Shown piece by piece: positions 17,653 through 30,874 of a stretch of 64,000 nucleotides of DNA (position 1 is its first letter; every line of letters begins with the position of its first letter). The notes beneath the pieces are model-generated. The model was not told where the DNA came from and made no database searches. It worked only from the letters and a program-made list of their open reading frames with translations. The stretch covers positions 1 to 64,000 of the forward strand of contig JALHMI010000002.1 of assembly GCA_022844125.1 (NCBI GenBank), given 5' to 3'. The DNA comes from Pirellulales bacterium. Lineage in GTDB: Bacteria; Planctomycetota; Planctomycetia; Pirellulales; PALSA-1355. A program made the position numbers and the translations under genes.

Positions 17653-18045
17653 TCAACCCACGGACGAATCGGCCGGTGGTTTGACCAACCAACTGCGGGT
17701 GCCCATCGTCAGGTAGATCGAGTCTTCCTGGAGAAGGCCGCACATTTCGGACAGGAAGGCCAGGAAGACCCTCATCTTGTCACGGCCGGCAAACGAGACT
17801 TCGTACCGCTCATGCAGGTCGGTGAAGACCTTCTGGCCGTCGGGCGAGGTCCACTGGCCGCGGATATTGCTGACTTCGTGCGTGAGGCCGCCAAAGTTTG
17901 CCAGGAAGAACCGCTCGAAGATATCGCGTGCGAGCAGCTCGTCGCGGCCATAGGCTGGGTCGACCACCTTGTCGGCGGGGACATAGAACACCGCCACCCG
18001 ACCGAGCGGAACGAGGGAGTCGCTGATGCTTGAGAGGTTGGACAT
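17653..18045 (-). CDS. Small soluble protein of unknown function
   Basis: A 130-residue protein without signal or membrane segment. The pattern is alpha/beta: VAVFYVPADKVV, then a helix-rich part (ELLARDIFERFFLANFGG), beta strands (RGQWTSPDGQKVFTD) and a last helix with a Cys. It loosely recalls small enzymes that share an ...RGQW..DG..Y.E pattern (DUF3574-like), but I could not confirm this. It is divergent from the small basic gene at 18245. Confidence 0.5.
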   Translation of the reverse strand: MSNLSSISDSLVPLGRVAVFYVPADKVVDPAYGRDELLARDIFERFFLANFGGLTHEVSNIRGQWTSPDGQKVFTDLHERYEVSFAGRDKMRVFLAFLSEMCGLLQEDSIYLTMGTRSWLVKPPADSSVG

Positions 18046-18142
18046 GCGTGTAAGAGCGAGCGAAGGGTCTTGGAATGTCTAATTGTACGCGACCAAAGCG
18101 CAGCGAGCGGTTTGCGGTGACGGTTCCCGGGGCGGTCCGGCG

Positions 18143-18171
18143 TTGACCGGGGCCAGCGGGGATGCTAGAAA
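18143..18171 (+). promoter_or_regulatory. Sigma70-like promoter for the small basic gene at 18245
   Basis: TTGACC and TAGAAA are separated by 17 bases, a good housekeeping-type spacing. A transcript would carry a leader of about 65-70 bases before the GTG at 18245. Planctomycete promoter rules are poorly known, so this is a motif match only. Confidence 0.4.
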
Positions 18172-18244
18172 TTTGGGTTTGGCATCTTGCCGGCAGGCCC
18201 TAGCGTGGGCCGTCCGGTTTTTTCGACATGCGGAGAATCCAACC

Positions 18245-18439
18245 GTGGGCGGTATCAGCGAGCGGCACAAGGAAATCAAACGTCGGCGTCATCGCCGCAA
18301 GAAGCTGGCCCAACTGCACGGACGGCTGAAGAAGGCTACGGTCTCTGAAAAGGCTGTCATTGCCCAGAAGGTCCGGAATCTGACGGCCGGCGCGGAGTTG
18401 TTGATCGAGCGGTGGGGCTTGGCCGAGAGCAGTCGCTAG
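18245..18439 (+). CDS. Small highly basic protein (DUF6800-like), conserved in planctomycetes
   Basis: A 64-residue protein from a GTG start with GGAGAATC 6 bases upstream. The longer ATG frame from 18083 starts before the predicted promoter and has shadow-like composition. The N-terminus is a Lys/Arg/His helix (ERHKEIKRRRHRRKKLAQL) that could bind nucleic acid. The C-terminal part ends in LTAGAELLIERWGL. I recall short planctomycete proteins of this shape under DUF6800, from memory only. A ribosome- or RNA-associated role is a guess from charge alone. Confidence 0.6.
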   Translation: MGGISERHKEIKRRRHRRKKLAQLHGRLKKATVSEKAVIAQKVRNLTAGAELLIERWGLAESSR

Positions 18440-18495
18440 GCATTCCTTTTGGCGGTGCGAGCACTGTCGGACGGAGTTGCGAGTGTCCGCAGCCC

Positions 18496-19320
18496 CTATT
18501 CTGCCTGGGTTGGTGAAGCGTCCGTGACGACGCGATAGGCATTCGGCGCCGACGATTCGACTCGGTAGCTTGCTCCGTCGCGAGGTTCTATAGCGGTGTG
18601 GTTCCCGTCGGCCTGAGCCTCCGGCTGAGACATAAATTTCAGTTTCGCCTCGCGGCACATCTCGTGACGGCGAATGAAGTGTGCCGGCAACTCGAACTTC
18701 TGTTCGCCCACGCGGTAGGCGACGGTCAAAGTCGACGGATTGCTCACGGTGAACTCGATCGAGGCACTTTTGGGTCGGCCGAACATCTGCACGGCATAAA
18801 AAACCCCGGTGTGTTCGCTCCTGGCAATTGCAACGCCGGTCTGCTGCACGGCAGGGCGAAGCATATTTCTGCGATGCCCGGGTGACTCTTTCCAACCACG
18901 CACGAAATCTTTGGCCAGCTCGCCCGTGGTAAAGCCGGTGGTTTCGAATCGGTAGGCGATGTTTTCTGCCACCAGGCAGTACTCGTAGTCGAATTTGCGG
19001 GCCCGCTCGGCTGGACGCGAGTCGTCAGCGGTGTGCCCGTAGAGATCGCGTTGGGCCATGAACTCGGCAAAATACTGCGCGGCCTGAGTTAAGTGGGGCG
19101 ATTTCTTCAGGGCGGACAGCTCCTTTCGCGCGCGAAATCGATTCGTCAGCTTGACGATTTTCTCGGCAGCCGCCTGCAGATCGGGAGTGGACTGCGGGCG
19201 GTAGGGCCCCGGAGCTTCCACCTTTATCGTTTCGCGCGCTTGCTCTTCGACCTGCTGGGCGCGGCCCGCCGAAACACCGACCACCACGAAAAGTACCGCA
19301 CAAGCCGCCGCCCGCTGCAT
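18496..19320 (-). CDS. CAP-domain (SCP/PR1-like) secreted protein
   Basis: A 274-residue protein from the ATG at 19320, which follows GGGAGACGG. The frame extends to 19344 without a ribosome site. After the signal peptide come a CAP domain at about residues 45-180 with TNRFRARKELSAL, HLTQAAQYFAEFMA, GHTADD, NIAYRFE, HRRNML and GVAIARS, the usual order of this cysteine-rich-secretory fold. Residues about 180-274 form a second beta-rich domain. Bacterial CAP proteins are extracellular with varied or unknown activities. It lies 74 bases downstream of clpB on the same strand. Confidence 0.87.
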   Translation of the reverse strand: MQRAAACAVLFVVVGVSAGRAQQVEEQARETIKVEAPGPYRPQSTPDLQAAAEKIVKLTNRFRARKELSALKKSPHLTQAAQYFAEFMAQRDLYGHTADDSRPAERARKFDYEYCLVAENIAYRFETTGFTTGELAKDFVRGWKESPGHRRNMLRPAVQQTGVAIARSEHTGVFYAVQMFGRPKSASIEFTVSNPSTLTVAYRVGEQKFELPAHFIRRHEMCREAKLKFMSQPEAQADGNHTAIEPRDGASYRVESSAPNAYRVVTDASPTQAE

Positions 19321-19394
19321 GATCCGTCTCCCAAAAATGGTCATTGGCAGACGAATCGGGGTGCAAATCCCGCGCCTCGGATGGTGGGCGGCGA

Positions 19395-22055
<2,661 letters not shown>

Positions 22056-22153
22056 GATCGAGACCTCGCTCGATGGATGCGATGGGAGTTGGAAAGTGTC
22101 GCTTGCTGATTGAACGCCGAGCGAGATGGCTTCTGGCCCGGTTCTAGACGATT

Positions 22154-22200
22154 ACGCGGCAACGCGCTTTCGGGTGTGACCCATCAGCGCGTTGCCGCGT
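22154..22200 (-). terminator. Strong hairpin between dnaK and clpB
   Basis: Perfect 14-base arms ACGCGGCAACGCGC and GCGCGTTGCCGCGT flank a 19-base loop. On the minus strand it lies after the dnaK stop and before clpB. No T-tract follows (the next bases are AATCG), so it is not a textbook intrinsic terminator. It may partly stop transcription, protect the 3' end of dnaK mRNA, or mark processing between the genes. Confidence 0.55.
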
Positions 22201-22233
22201 GAAATTCCGAATGCCCCACGCGAGGGCTCGGCT

Positions 22234-24141
<1,908 letters not shown>

Positions 24142-24574
24142 GCCGGGCTCCTTTCACCTAATGATCGAGGCGGCCCGATTGCGTGTCGGGCGGCCGCCAT
24201 TTGCTTGTTATATGTGTTGAGATTCAGAAGTGGTTGTTTTCGAAGGGGGATCTCGCCGCGCTACGGTTGGAGTTCAGAACGCCACCTGGGCAGGGCAAGA
24301 TGCCGCTGACGGTAAATAGCAAGTGGTATGCCGCACCTGTAGCGGGACGCCTAACCAAGCGATAACCGCAAGCAAATATAGGACTTAAGAGCGGGTACTG
24401 CGCCTCGGCAAGAGCGGCTGTCTGTGCCACACTGGAAATGCCTGCCGTTTTGGCAGCACGAAATCGCACGAGTCTCGCCGCTGCCGCTTTGACAATGGGC
24501 ACTGGGATCGACCCTGGTGGGCTAGAGTTTTCAAGGACTGAATCGCTTGCTGGACCTAGAACACGAGGCCTCTC
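24142..24574. other. Divergent intergenic region between dnaK and the cupin gene
   Basis: This 433-base gap must hold the promoter of dnaK (minus strand) and one for the cupin gene (plus). A TATAAC on the minus strand at 24208-24213 could be a -10 box, but I see no matching -35, CIRCE or heat-shock sigma element. Short frames crossing the region lack coding character. Nothing else is recognisable. Confidence 0.5.
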
Positions 24575-25033
24575 ATGCTGCTCGCGCACCCGTCCGTCCT
24601 GTCGCCTGGCGAAGGTGATAAGTACCTGGCAGGGCCTTTTGAAATCACGGCCCGGGTCTTGGGTTCGCAGTCCGGTGGCGCGTTTGAACTCTACGAACTG
24701 GCGCTTGGACCTGCGACGGTCGACTACCACGTGCACCATCACATGGACGAGACGATCGTGGTCCTGGAGGGTGAAATCGAGTTCGTCGTCGAAGGTGAGA
24801 CTTTTCGACGGCGGGCTGGCTCCGTAGCCTTTATTCCGCGAGGCCTGCACCACGGCGTCTCGAATCGTGGACCGGAACGGGCGCGGGCGCTGATCCACTT
24901 CAACCCGTCGGGCAATCAGCACGAGTACTTTCGGGAACTCGAGCGGCTGTTTGCCGCGCCCGAGCCCGATGCCATGGCTCTTTCGGCATTACAGAAGCGA
25001 TACGATCAGGAGCTGGTCACCCCGGGGGAGTAG
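24575..25033 (+). CDS. Single-domain cupin protein
   Basis: A 152-residue protein with one cupin fold: motif 1 around HVHHHMDETIVVLEGEIEF, with the metal ligands His and Glu, and motif 2 around GSVAFIPRGLHHGVSN. The C-terminal 35 residues form a helical extension. Such proteins bind a divalent metal and serve as dioxygenases, isomerases or sensors, so the substrate cannot be read from sequence. There is no signal peptide, so it is cytoplasmic. It is divergent from dnaK. Confidence 0.82.
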   Translation: MLLAHPSVLSPGEGDKYLAGPFEITARVLGSQSGGAFELYELALGPATVDYHVHHHMDETIVVLEGEIEFVVEGETFRRRAGSVAFIPRGLHHGVSNRGPERARALIHFNPSGNQHEYFRELERLFAAPEPDAMALSALQKRYDQELVTPGE

Positions 25034-25131
25034 TACCCTCAAATCCGCGGGAATTGCCGGTTCGGAACTCTGGTCAGCCGCAGACAATGCTCCCGATCGT
25101 CCCCTATACTTCTGCTACTGGGCGCGGTCGC

Positions 25132-25160
25132 TTGACACTCAGAATTGACCCAAGTACAAG
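25132..25160 (+). promoter_or_regulatory. Sigma70-like promoter upstream of pheA
   Basis: TTGACA and TACAAG are spaced by 17 bases, giving a leader of about 70 bases before the ATG at 25235. No leader peptide with Phe codons was seen in that leader. A second -10-like TATACT lies further upstream near 25105. Confidence 0.5.
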
Positions 25161-25234
25161 GTGGGTCGACTCTTTGAACCGCGCGGCTCGTCGGTTCGGC
25201 TCGACTTCAACCCTTACTAACAAGCACTACACCT

Positions 25235-26359
25235 ATGGCGCGGGAGAAGGCACCCAAGAAATCCTCGGGAAGCTCTCCGTCGCGCGCGCCCTCGCTGCAG
25301 GATCTGCGGACGAAGATCGATAAGATCGACCAGCAGCTCGTGGCGCTCATGAACGAACGGGCGCAGCACGCCCTGGAGATCGGCAAAATCAAGAATCGCG
25401 ACGGGATGGCAGCTTATGCCCCCGCACGCGAGGACGAGGTGCTGTGCCGGGTCGCCTCGCTGAGCCAAGGGCCGCTCGCCGAACGATCTCTGCGAGCAAT
25501 CTTCCGCGAGCTGATCAGCGGATCGCGGTCGCTCGAAAAGGCGCTTCGCGTTGCGTATCTCGGGCCGGCCTACAGCTACAGTCACCTGGCAGCGATCCAC
25601 CGCTTTGGCCAGAGCGTGGAACTGGTGCCCGTGGCAAATATTGCCGCGGTATTCGAGGAGATCAACCGCCGACAGGCCGACTTTGGACTGGTGCCGATCG
25701 AAAACTCGACTGACGGCCGGGTGACCGACACGCTGGACATGTTCACCCGGATGCCGGCCAAGATCTGCGGCGAGGTCCAACTGCGGATCCACCACACGCT
25801 GTTGGGCAAATGCCCGCGGAGCGAGGTGCAGGAGGTCTACAGCAAGCCGCAGGCGATCTCGCAATGCCGCAATTGGCTGGCGAAGCATCTTCCCGGTGCA
25901 CGGTTGATCGAAGTGACGAGCACGTCAACGGCGGCGCAGATTGCGTCAGAAAAGCCTGGCGCCGCGGCGATCGCGAGCCTGCAGGCCGGCGTGCAATATG
26001 GCCTGGATGCGCTGGCCCAGGACATCGAGGACAACAAGGCGAACCTGACCCGCTTCGCTGTGATTGGGGACGAAACAGGTCCTCGGACGGGCAAGGACAA
26101 GTGTGCCTTGATGTTCGAGGTGGCCCATCAGCCGGGGGCCCTGGCCGATGCGATGAATGTCTTCAAGCGGACAAAGCTGAATCTGACCTGGATCGAATCG
26201 TTCCCGATTGCCCGGCCCGAGGGGGGCTACATGTTCTTCGTGGAGCTCGAGGGGCACGAGGCCGAGCCCCGGGTTCGGAAGGCGATCGGCTCACTGGAGA
26301 AAAAAGCCGTCCGATTGGAGGTTCTGGGGTCCTACGCAAAGATGGCACCGGTCGAGTAA
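25235..26359 (+). CDS. pheA: Bifunctional chorismate mutase / prephenate dehydratase
   Basis: A 374-residue P-protein making phenylpyruvate from chorismate for phenylalanine synthesis. Residues about 20-100 are an AroQ chorismate mutase (LRTKIDKIDQQLVALMNER, EIGKIK). Residues about 105-285 are the dehydratase with VPIENSTDGRV and the NLTRFAVI motif holding the catalytic Thr-Arg-Phe. Residues about 290-365 are an ACT domain (HQPGALADAMNVF) with IESFP in place of the usual ESRP, a site for Phe feedback. A Lys/Ser-rich 20-residue extension precedes the mutase. A terminator separates it from the DAHP synthase gene downstream. Confidence 0.95.
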   Translation: MAREKAPKKSSGSSPSRAPSLQDLRTKIDKIDQQLVALMNERAQHALEIGKIKNRDGMAAYAPAREDEVLCRVASLSQGPLAERSLRAIFRELISGSRSLEKALRVAYLGPAYSYSHLAAIHRFGQSVELVPVANIAAVFEEINRRQADFGLVPIENSTDGRVTDTLDMFTRMPAKICGEVQLRIHHTLLGKCPRSEVQEVYSKPQAISQCRNWLAKHLPGARLIEVTSTSTAAQIASEKPGAAAIASLQAGVQYGLDALAQDIEDNKANLTRFAVIGDETGPRTGKDKCALMFEVAHQPGALADAMNVFKRTKLNLTWIESFPIARPEGGYMFFVELEGHEAEPRVRKAIGSLEKKAVRLEVLGSYAKMAPVE

Positions 26360-26383
26360 AACAGTAGGGATGGCGTCCGTCAG

Positions 26384-26412
26384 CCCCCGCTTTGCCGGGG
26401 ATTCTTTTTTTA
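26384..26412 (+). terminator. Intrinsic terminator after pheA
   Basis: CCCCG and CGGGG flank a short loop, then ATTCTTTTTTT follows. It lies 24 bases after the pheA stop and before the DAHP synthase start at 26443. Its position in the leader of the next gene could also let it act as an attenuator. Confidence 0.7.
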
Positions 26413-26442
26413 ACGTCACACACAATCATCAACCACGCTTCC

Positions 26443-27459
26443 ATGATCATCATTTTGAAATCCGGCGCCACCGACGAACAAGTCGACCACGTTGTGGAAA
26501 AGGTCGAGTCGCTTGGTCTCAACGCCCATCTCAGCCGCGGCACGCATCGCACGATCATCGGCGTGATCGGCGACGAGTCGCAGTTTCAGCCCGAGCAGTT
26601 TCAAGTGCTCCCCGGCGTGTCGGAAGTGATTCGCGTATTGCCGGCGTACAAGCTGGCGAGTCTTGACGCGCATCCCGAGCCGAGCGTGGTACCGGTGCGG
26701 AAGGTGAAGGTCGGCGGCGGCCACCTGGCGATGATCGCCGGCCCCTGCGCCATCGAAAATGCAGAGCGGCTCGATACGATTGCCAAGGCGGTTAAGGCCG
26801 CCGGCGCGAACATCTTGCGAGGCGGCGCGTTTAAGCCGCGCACGAGTCCTTATGCCTATCAAGGCATGGGTGAAGAGGGACTGAAGATCCTCCGCGAGGT
26901 GGGGGACAAGTACGACATGCCGGTCGTCACGGAAGTGATGGATCCGCGGCGTGTCGAACTGGTCGACAAGTACACCGACATGATTCAAATCGGCGCTCGC
27001 AACATGCAGAACTTCACGCTGCTCACCGAAGTGGGTCAGACCAAGAAACCTGTGCTGCTGAAGCGCGGAATGAGCGCGACGGTGGTCGACCTGCTGATGA
27101 GTGCCGAGTACATCCTCTCGCAAGGCAATCCCCACGTGGTGCTGTGCGAGCGGGGGATCAAGAGCTTTGACACTTCGACGCGCAATCTGTTCGACGTAGC
27201 GGCGGTGCCGGCCTGCAAGGCATTGTCGCATCTGCCGATCATCGTTGACCCCAGCCACGCGACCGGACGTCCGGATTTGATTCCGCCGTGTGCGATGGCG
27301 GGTGTGGCCGCCGGCGCCGACGGCGTGCATATCGAGGTGCACAACTGCCCCGAGGAGGCCATGTCCGACGGCCCGCAGGCCCTGCTGCCGGATCAGTACA
27401 CCAAGATCGCCGGTCAACTGCGGCAGCTCGCGGAGTTGATGGGTAAGAGCTTCGGGTAA
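26443..27459 (+). CDS. aroF: 3-deoxy-7-phosphoheptulonate (DAHP) synthase, type I-beta
   Basis: A 338-residue enzyme of the first shikimate step, condensing phosphoenolpyruvate and erythrose 4-phosphate. The N-terminal 70 residues form a ferredoxin-like regulatory domain ([17 protein letters not shown]...). The barrel shows [64 protein letters not shown] and [11 protein letters not shown], in family order. The ATG at 26443 begins exactly at the regulatory domain. The frame upstream crosses the terminator and is not coding. It sits with pheA as an aromatic amino-acid pair. Confidence 0.95.
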   Translation: MIIILKSGATDEQVDHVVEKVESLGLNAHLSRGTHRTIIGVIGDESQFQPEQFQVLPGVSEVIRVLPAYKLASLDAHPEPSVVPVRKVKVGGGHLAMIAGPCAIENAERLDTIAKAVKAAGANILRGGAFKPRTSPYAYQGMGEEGLKILREVGDKYDMPVVTEVMDPRRVELVDKYTDMIQIGARNMQNFTLLTEVGQTKKPVLLKRGMSATVVDLLMSAEYILSQGNPHVVLCERGIKSFDTSTRNLFDVAAVPACKALSHLPIIVDPSHATGRPDLIPPCAMAGVAAGADGVHIEVHNCPEEAMSDGPQALLPDQYTKIAGQLRQLAELMGKSFG

Positions 27460-27548
27460 GCAGAGTAGCACGCTCGGCTTGACGGGCGAGCCTGGCACGC
27501 AGAATGTGGTTCAGTAACTCTCTTGTGGGCGGTGAAAGAAGGATCAGC

Positions 27549-28307
27549 ATGCGTCGACCGTTTATAGCCGGCAATTGGAAGATGAACCTGGATCGGGCTG
27601 CGGTGGTGGAGCTTGCCAAGGCGCTGGCCGAGAAGGCGGCTTCGTTTGCGGACGTGGAGATCGCGGTGTTTCCGCCCTCGGTCTACATCGACGCCGTGCG
27701 CGAGGCGGCCGCCGGCACCCCGTTGGGATACGGCGCGCAGAACTTCTATCACGAGGCGAACGGGGCCTTCACCGGCGAGATCAGCGCGGCGATGCTGCTC
27801 GACCTGGGTTGCGACTACGTGATCCTGGGGCATAGCGAGCGGCGGCACATCCTCGGTGAGACCGATGCCGACGTGAATAAGAAGGTGCATGCAGCCCTGG
27901 CGGCTGGCCTGGTGCCAATCGTGTGCGTGGGTGAGTTGCTCTCAGAACGCGAGGCGGGGCAGACGAACGAGGTCATCCGGGCGCAGTTTGACGGATCGCT
28001 GGCAGGGCTCTCCGCCGAGCAAATGACCGGCGTAGTGATCGCCTACGAGCCGGTTTGGGCCATTGGAACTGGAAGAGTAGCCACGCCGGAGCAGGCGGAG
28101 GAGGTCCATAGAGAGCTTCGCAAATTGCTGACTGACCGCTACAATGGCCACGTTGCCGAGAGCGTCCGGATTCAATACGGCGGGAGCGTGAAAGCCAGTA
28201 ATGCCGCGGAGCTGCTGGCCAAGGAGAACGTCGACGGAGCCCTGGTCGGCGGCGCCAGCCTGAAAGCGGACGAGTTTTTGGGCATTGTGGCCGCCGCTCA
28301 CCGCTAG
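27549..28307 (+). CDS. tpiA: Triosephosphate isomerase
   Basis: A 252-residue glycolytic enzyme interconverting dihydroxyacetone phosphate and glyceraldehyde 3-phosphate. FIAGNWKMN holds Asn and the catalytic Lys. LGHSERR holds the catalytic His, AYEPVWAIGTG the catalytic Glu, and IQYGGSVK the phosphate loop. The ATG at 27549 follows GAAGGA. secG starts 115 bases after the stop, and a tpiA-secG pairing is common in bacteria. Confidence 0.97.
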   Translation: MRRPFIAGNWKMNLDRAAVVELAKALAEKAASFADVEIAVFPPSVYIDAVREAAAGTPLGYGAQNFYHEANGAFTGEISAAMLLDLGCDYVILGHSERRHILGETDADVNKKVHAALAAGLVPIVCVGELLSEREAGQTNEVIRAQFDGSLAGLSAEQMTGVVIAYEPVWAIGTGRVATPEQAEEVHRELRKLLTDRYNGHVAESVRIQYGGSVKASNAAELLAKENVDGALVGGASLKADEFLGIVAAAHR

Positions 28308-28422
28308 CCGCACCGGCCTTTCGACCCGCGGCACGATTGCCCTCGCACACAGAACGAGCGACAACGATTGTCGCTTGAATCGATTACGACTTCGGCTCAG
28401 CCACAGAAAGAACTGTTCAGTC

Positions 28423-28887
28423 ATGAGCACACTTTTAGCCATCCTGCTGTTTGTCACCTCCGTGTTCTTGATCCTACTGGTGCTGATCCAGCGCGGCCGC
28501 GGCGGCGGACTGGCCGGCGCGTTTGGCGGCCTGGGCGGTCAAAGCGCCTTCGGCACGAAGGCCGGCGACTTGTTCACGCGGATTACGATCGTCGTGGCCA
28601 CCGTCTGGATTCTGCTCTGTGCGGCCTCAGTGAAGTTGCTTAACAACACAGGTAACAATCTGTTGAGCAACCAGTTGGGGGCAACCTCGGCGAAGTCATC
28701 ACTGGACGAAGCGGCCTCGAAGGCTCCGGCCGACTCGAAGGGCGGTGCGCCTGCGGATGGTAAAGCCGCCGCTCCGGCGACCGACGGCAAGACTCCGGCG
28801 GAAGGCCCGGCCCCGGCCGCCGAAACACCGGCTGCCGCCCCCGCGAGTGAGACGCCGGCTGCCGACGCCCCCGCCAAATCTGAATAG
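28423..28887 (+). CDS. secG: Protein translocase subunit SecG with extended tail
   Basis: A 154-residue membrane protein of the SecYEG channel. Two transmembrane helices (residues about 3-22 and 53-72) flank the conserved cytoplasmic loop VLIQRGRGGGLAGAFGGLGG and SAFGTKAGDLF. The family is normally 75-110 residues. Here an Ala/Pro/Lys-rich low-complexity tail of about 65 residues follows, probably disordered. The start at 28423 places the first helix at the N-terminus and clears the tpiA stop. Confidence 0.92.
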   Translation: MSTLLAILLFVTSVFLILLVLIQRGRGGGLAGAFGGLGGQSAFGTKAGDLFTRITIVVATVWILLCAASVKLLNNTGNNLLSNQLGATSAKSSLDEAASKAPADSKGGAPADGKAAAPATDGKTPAEGPAPAAETPAAAPASETPAADAPAKSE

Positions 28888-28920
28888 CCGCCACGCACGT
28901 TCTGCAGAGGAACTCGCTCT

Positions 28921-29805
28921 TTGCTACTCAGCATGACCGGCTTCGGTGAGGCGCAGCGGAAGAATGCCACCATGGCAGTCTCGGTTGAAGTGCGCACCAT
29001 CAACAGCCGCTACTTCAAGCTCACAGTCCGCTCAGGCGAAGGCTACTCGATGCTTGAGCCGCTGGTCGAAGGTCAGGTGCGCGAGCACATCAAGCGTGGC
29101 ACCATTCAGGTCTCACTGCGGATCGACCGGGCCCGCTCGAGCGATGATTACCGGCTCGATCCCGCGGTACTCTCGGGCTATCGAAATCAGCTCGACAAGC
29201 TGTATCGCGAGTGGCACGTTTCGCAGCCCGTGGGCGTGGAGAACCTGCTGGCGCTCCCCGGCGTGGTTCAGCAGAACGGCGCCTCGAGCTTCGAAGTCGA
29301 GCGCGATTGGCCGCTGGTCCGCGAAACGCTGGAAGAGGCGATGCGGCAGATGACCAAGATGCGGGCCGACGAAGGCCGGGCAATGGCCGCCGACCTGGCG
29401 GCGAACTGCGCGACCGTGGCCGGCGAGTTGGACGCCATCGACGCCCGGGCGCCGCTGGTGCGTGAGGCGTACCGCGATCGATTGACGGACCGGATTTCCA
29501 AGTCGCTGGAAGAGTTCAAGATCACGCTGCAGCCGGGCGACCTGATTCGCGAGCTGAGCATCTATGCCGAGCGGAGCGACATTTCGGAAGAGATCGTTCG
29601 CCTGCGGAGCCATTTGGAACAGTTCGGCGCGACGCTGGAGTTGGACGAGAGTTCCGGCCGCAAGCTCGAGTTCCTGACGCAAGAGATGTTCCGGGAGACG
29701 AACACGATTGGCTCGAAGGCCAACGACGTGCAGATTTCGCGGCATGTGATCGAGATCAAGGCGGCAATCGAACGCATCCGCGAGATGATTCAAAACGTTG
29801 AGTAG
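28921..29805 (+). CDS. YicC-family endoribonuclease-like protein
   Basis: A 294-residue protein matching the YicC family: LLSMTGFGEAQ at the N-terminus, EVRTINSRYFKL, and a C-terminal DUF1732 part with GRKLEFLTQEMFRETNTIGSK and VIEIKAAIERIREMIQNVE. E. coli YicC has been reported to act as an RNase. The TTG at 28921 gives the family-typical N-terminus; the ATG at 28933 is an alternative. It lies just before gmk, the usual neighbour. Confidence 0.9.
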   Translation: MLLSMTGFGEAQRKNATMAVSVEVRTINSRYFKLTVRSGEGYSMLEPLVEGQVREHIKRGTIQVSLRIDRARSSDDYRLDPAVLSGYRNQLDKLYREWHVSQPVGVENLLALPGVVQQNGASSFEVERDWPLVRETLEEAMRQMTKMRADEGRAMAADLAANCATVAGELDAIDARAPLVREAYRDRLTDRISKSLEEFKITLQPGDLIRELSIYAERSDISEEIVRLRSHLEQFGATLELDESSGRKLEFLTQEMFRETNTIGSKANDVQISRHVIEIKAAIERIREMIQNVE

Positions 29806-29850
29806 GAAGCTGGCTCTGACGCTCGGCTGGCCAAGGACGATCGGCCCCTT

Positions 29851-30459
29851 ATGCCCACCACCATGATGACCCAACGAGCCGGCAAGCTGATCGTCATTTC
29901 CGGACCTTCGGGCGCCGGCAAGACGACCCTGCTCAAGCGGCTATTCGAGGACTGTCCGGACCTTCGGGCCAGCGTTTCGGCGACGACCCGGGCTCCCCGT
30001 CCCGGCGAAGTCGACGGTCAGGACTACTATTTCCTGAGCCGGGAGGAGTTCGAGCGACGTAGGGAGGCTGGCGAATTCCTGGAATGTTTCGAGGTTTTCT
30101 CGAGCGGGACGTGGTACGGCACGCTCGAGAGCGAGGTGGCCCCTAGTCTGGCTGGCGGGAAGTCGATAATCTTAGAGATTGACGTGAAGGGTACCATGGC
30201 CATCCACCAGCGGTATCCCGATGCGGTGACCATCTTTGTGCACCCCTGCTCAGTCACCGACCCCGAGCAGGATCTGGCGGAGATCGAGCGGCGCTTGCGA
30301 TCGCGCGGCACGGAGAGTGAAGAAGCGATTCAGAGCCGCCTGGCGGTGGCCCGCCGCGAACTGACACTGTCGGCCACCTATCAACATCAAGTCATCAATG
30401 ACGATGTCGAACGAGCCGTTCGGCAAATACGCGAAATCATCTGTTCCCCCGAGGTTTAA
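29851..30459 (+). CDS. gmk: Guanylate kinase
   Basis: A 202-residue kinase turning GMP into GDP with ATP. The P-loop is SGPSGAGKTTLLKRL. The GMP-binding region has ATTRAPRPGEVDGQDYYF and SREEFERR, and the lid ends with RLRSRGTESEEAIQSRL. The C-terminus has YQHQVINDDVERAV. It sits in the conserved yicC-gmk-rpoZ order, with rpoZ beginning 6 bases after the stop. Starts at 29863 or 29866 are also possible. Confidence 0.97.
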   Translation: MPTTMMTQRAGKLIVISGPSGAGKTTLLKRLFEDCPDLRASVSATTRAPRPGEVDGQDYYFLSREEFERRREAGEFLECFEVFSSGTWYGTLESEVAPSLAGGKSIILEIDVKGTMAIHQRYPDAVTIFVHPCSVTDPEQDLAEIERRLRSRGTESEEAIQSRLAVARRELTLSATYQHQVINDDVERAVRQIREIICSPEV

Positions 30460-30465
30460 AAGGAA

Positions 30466-30726
30466 ATGATCGACGAGCTCCGCGAAGAAGCGATCGTGAA
30501 CAAGGTCGGCGGCCGATTCAAGCTGTCGACGCTGATTCAAAAGCGGCTGGTGGCGTTGAACGCCGGCGCTCGGCAGCTGGTGCAGTCCGACTCGGACAAC
30601 AAGCTGGAGATCGTGGTCCAGGAAATCATGCAGGACAAGATCTACCTCGACACCTCGCTGCAGCTGCAAGTGGCGGGCGACGAGACGGGCGGCGGTCCGC
30701 CGGAGCTGGATCTGGCCAATTTGTAG
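30466..30726 (+). CDS. rpoZ: RNA polymerase omega subunit
   Basis: An 86-residue protein after gmk, the standard place of rpoZ. The core [22 protein letters not shown] corresponds to the omega motif that grips the beta-prime C-terminus (usually xNRFxLVxxAxxRAxxL). The divergent C-terminal half is typical for planctomycetes. AAGGA directly precedes the ATG with short spacing. A terminator follows at 30797. Confidence 0.85.
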   Translation: MIDELREEAIVNKVGGRFKLSTLIQKRLVALNAGARQLVQSDSDNKLEIVVQEIMQDKIYLDTSLQLQVAGDETGGGPPELDLANL

Positions 30727-30796
30727 TCGGCGTTGGCTTTCTTACGAGCGACAGCAGGACCCCCCTGGCCAAGCCAGGGGCGATAAAAGAAGCACA

Positions 30797-30826
30797 ATCC
30801 CCCGGTTTCGTCCGGGGGATTTTTAT
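30797..30826 (+). terminator. Intrinsic terminator after rpoZ
   Basis: CCCCCGG and CCGGGGG flank TTTCGT and are followed by ATTTTTA. It ends the run that begins upstream of tpiA. A second, weaker CCCCTGG/CCAGGGG hairpin lies just before it at 30763-30780. Confidence 0.85.
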
Positions 30827-30862
30827 TGGTGGGCCAAGTGCGAGTCACATCGGTTGTGAACG

Positions 30863-30868
30863 TATAAT
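30863..30868 (+). promoter_or_regulatory. TATAAT -10 box immediately upstream of coaC
   Basis: A perfect TATAAT ends 6 bases before the coaC ATG at 30875. With usual spacing, transcription would start on or next to the A of the ATG, giving a leaderless mRNA. No clear -35 hexamer is seen, and there is no ribosome-binding site before the ATG, which agrees with leaderless translation. Confidence 0.5.
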
Positions 30869-30874
30869 TGGGCT

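Noticed and set aside
24142-24574. Search for a CIRCE or heat-shock sigma site upstream of dnaK
   Set aside because: No inverted TTAGCACTC repeat or convincing heat-shock promoter was found.
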